Shown here in pieces: positions 31,276 to 32,797 of a stretch of 32,797 bases of DNA. Every line of letters begins with the position of its first letter. Positions within the stretch are counted from its first letter, which is position 1. Source of the stretch: Microvirga makkahensis (GTDB lineage Bacteria; Pseudomonadota; Alphaproteobacteria; Rhizobiales; Beijerinckiaceae). Made by a program: the position numbers and the translations under genes. The notes under the pieces are model-generated. The model did no database searches, was not told the DNA's origin, and saw only the letters and a program-made list of their open reading frames with translations. The stretch is from NCBI RefSeq assembly GCF_009830105.1, contig NZ_WURB01000039.1, positions 1 through 32,797 of the forward strand, given 5' to 3'.

Positions 31276-32113
31276 TCCCAGCCTCCTGAATGAGTTCTCC
31301 GATGTGGCTCGGTATCGGTTCGCATGTAACGACTATTGCGTTCGATCTGTTGCAGCAAAATGCATAAGGCCGTTTACAGTCGATAGAAACAAAACCTCGA
31401 GCTACTTTCTCGTTGCCTTCACACACCACAAGTGGAAAGAAGAAGATTGACCTGTAATCTGCATGTGATTGCGTTGGTCTGGCAACAGAACCTTTCCCGA
31501 ACTCTCGCAAATCATGCACGACACGAGGCAAAGCACCACTCATACATGCGATTTGCCCTAACATCCGATCTGGGTCCACCTCCCGGTTAACGGGCCTCGT
31601 ATTGCCGGGGTTCCGGTAGCGGACCTTCATTCGGTTCCGGCTGCTGCCAGCGTAGAGGACAAGTGAAACCGATATGTCGCCGCTCCTCGACTTTGTGATC
31701 TGGCGAGAAAAGACCTCCAACACGCCCAAGCATGCCCGTATCGCGTCGTCGCGTTCTATATCGTTCAGCGTTCCTCGAACTTTATGAGCGACCAGAAGAT
31801 CGCCAAATCGAACAACAATGTCAGTCTGGTTATCGTCCGATTGGATTGCCTTCTCTTTTGAGAGGTTATCGAGGAAGGAAACCGCGCTGTGTCCGACGAA
31901 AATCGCCCCAGCTACGCCGGTCGCCAACAAACCCGATATAGAGCCATAGACCCATGCGACTACCAGGGCAGACGAGGCCGAGCCGGTTTTTGCGAGCCAG
32001 TGCAGAACGCCAGAAATTCGAAACTTCCGGGGGACGCGGTTGTGGTAGAAGCCCTTCGACCATCGCATCAGTCTACGAGGCGGGGAATAGCTGTCTGCAA
32101 TCCAGGACTGCAC
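31244..32113 (-). CDS. Membrane protein with GAF-like domain, hypothetical
   Basis: A 289-aa protein from a GTG start at 32113 with AGAGG just upstream. One long or two short membrane segments lie at about 46-80 (ALVVAWVYGSISGLLATGVA and onward). The region about 125-275 reads like a GAF fold: a beta pair around ISVSLVLYAG, then DYRSIFFFPLVV, KVARGFVSIDCKRPYAF and a closing helix. GAF domains bind small ligands such as nucleotides; which ligand is unknown. GC content is visibly lower than in the catabolic genes to the left, which suggests horizontal acquisition. The start is uncertain; a downstream ATG would remove 15 residues but has no site. Confidence 0.6.
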   Translation of the reverse strand: MQSWIADSYSPPRRLMRWSKGFYHNRVPRKFRISGVLHWLAKTGSASSALVVAWVYGSISGLLATGVAGAIFVGHSAVSFLDNLSKEKAIQSDDNQTDIVVRFGDLLVAHKVRGTLNDIERDDAIRACLGVLEVFSRQITKSRSGDISVSLVLYAGSSRNRMKVRYRNPGNTRPVNREVDPDRMLGQIACMSGALPRVVHDLREFGKGSVARPTQSHADYRSIFFFPLVVCEGNEKVARGFVSIDCKRPYAFCCNRSNAIVVTCEPIPSHIGELIQEAGNGRSRQRTSR

Positions 32114-32235
32114 CAGCCTCTCATTTTTGTTGGTACGCGCGAAGGTAACCTGCTGATCGAATTAGAAGGTAGCAGCTTTTCTTACCTCATGCTGGCAATT
32201 GTCCAAGCGCCGAGATGGCACTTTTTGTGCATAGA

Positions 32236-32264
32236 AAAAGCCCCCGGCGGTCCAAGCTGAGGGC
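32236..32264 (-). terminator. Minus-strand terminator without an assigned gene
   Basis: Read on the minus strand: GCCCTC, a 13-nt GC-rich loop, GGGGGC, then TTTTTC. The stem is 6 bp with one G-T pair. It would end a leftward transcript arising to the right of 32264 and insulate the GAF-like gene. No convincing leftward gene is seen there. Confidence 0.55.
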
Positions 32265-32691
32265 ATTTCGGAATATGAACGATGGATCGCGCCCAAATTG
32301 TCACAATGCTACAAGTACTCTGTTCCGTCCACCTTTAGCGTATGATCTTGATCTTGATCGATCCGGTTCAGACGGATGGCCGAGGGTCCACATAGATCTA
32401 TGACGCAAGCTCACTCATCGACGGTAGCCCTGACGCCCTTCGCGGAAGCATTCGCCGTCAACGCCGCCGGGCTAGGAGAAGCAACGAGGATACCTCCCAC
32501 AGTCGGCATGAGCGCGATTCAGCTATCCGTGCTCATGCCCTATAAGTCCGCCCAACTTTTATCGGTCGGATTTAATAAAATATTCTCCATATGTGATCTC
32601 TAGAAATTGACCACGAGTGAAATCTCGGTGGTTTCAGGTCCCCGCAACCAACACTCAACCACACGGCCCACACAAAAGCCCTCGAAAAGTG
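32265..32691. other. Gap bounded by two terminators; no supported gene
   Basis: The stretch has lower GC and contains a short tandem repeat (GATCTTGATCTTGATC at 32343-32358). A 67-codon plus-strand frame from an ATG at 32400 to 32603 has no clear ribosome binding site and no recognisable family. An untranslated RNA or a very small gene is possible. Confidence 0.35.
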
Positions 32692-32726
32692 AAAACCCCT
32701 GTACGTGAACAGCGTCAGGGGTTTTT
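32692..32726. terminator. Strong, probably bidirectional terminator
   Basis: AAAACCCCTG and CAGGGGTTTT pair perfectly over 10 bases around a 14-nt loop, and the plus strand continues with TTTTTG. The A-run on the 5' side gives a T-run on the minus strand too. It would end plus-strand transcripts from the 32265-32691 region or leftward ones from beyond the window. Confidence 0.8.
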
Positions 32727-32797
32727 GCTTGTCCGGGGCCTGCTGCCGCACCGGCACGAGCCGGCTTGCCCTCTTGCGTGCTTGTTGAGCATCGCAC

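Noticed and set aside
32610..32660. Possible tRNA or tmRNA 3' fragment
   Set aside because: A TTTCAGGTCCCC stretch resembles a T-loop at first glance, but the flanking bases do not form a T-stem or an acceptor stem.
32600..32797. A 65-codon minus-strand frame at the right edge
   Set aside because: It reads straight through the perfect 10-bp terminator hairpin at 32692-32726 and has no family resemblance.

Overview
The window is 32.8 kb of high-GC DNA. It most likely comes from an alphaproteobacterium of the Hyphomicrobiales; a Microvirga- or Methylobacterium-like host is my guess from gene content, not a demonstrated placement. There is no rRNA, CRISPR array, transposase or integrase. Both strands carry genes, and several groups are tightly packed with ATGA-type overlaps.

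Left part (572-9213, + strand): a hexuronate/aldonate catabolic operon. In order it holds a zinc-dependent polyol/sugar-acid dehydrogenase, a complete TRAP transporter (DctP, DctQ, DctM), a GntR/FCD regulator, fructuronate reductase (UxuB family), mannonate dehydratase (UxuA) and a malate/lactate-type (YiaK-like) dehydrogenase. A perfect 18-bp palindrome at 490-507, just ahead of the first gene, is the best operator candidate. The likely flow is: TRAP import of a sugar acid, oxidation to fructuronate, reduction to D-mannonate, dehydration to 2-keto-3-deoxygluconate.

Middle (9214-13263): a Crp/Fnr-type regulator, an unusual RTX-repeat protein with a lysyl-oxidase-like domain that keeps the copper histidines and both cofactor-forming residues, a decayed PIN-like ORF, a broken tRNA-Trp copy, and a bestrophin-family channel.

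Quinone/electrophile cluster (13684-19050): on the - strand, two MhqO-like ring-cleaving dioxygenases flanking an MhqD-like hydrolase, then a pirin. Facing them on the + strand are a DoxX-family protein and a LysR regulator. The parts match the Bacillus mhq/cat quinone-detoxification set, but with a LysR regulator.

STAND-regulator cluster (19211-29479, + strand): a 977-aa winged-helix/ATPase/repeat regulator followed by an alpha/beta hydrolase, an isochorismatase-like hydrolase, an XapX membrane protein, a Tat-exported amidohydrolase with a Cys/His-rich tail, a second DoxX protein, an MFS exporter fused to a monooxygenase-like domain, and a second alpha/beta hydrolase that seems to be exported. 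Four consecutive genes overlap or nearly overlap. The substrate is unknown; this is the best candidate in the window for an undescribed system.

Right end (29605-32797): a RidA-like protein with a strong terminator, a MITE-like 153-bp element, an intact tRNA-Trp, then sequence of visibly lower GC with small hypothetical genes. These include an overlapping membrane-GAF-like/SHOCT-like pair, and there are two orphan terminators. A diverged intergenic repeat family (copies near 311, 9345 and 13486) is scattered through the gaps.
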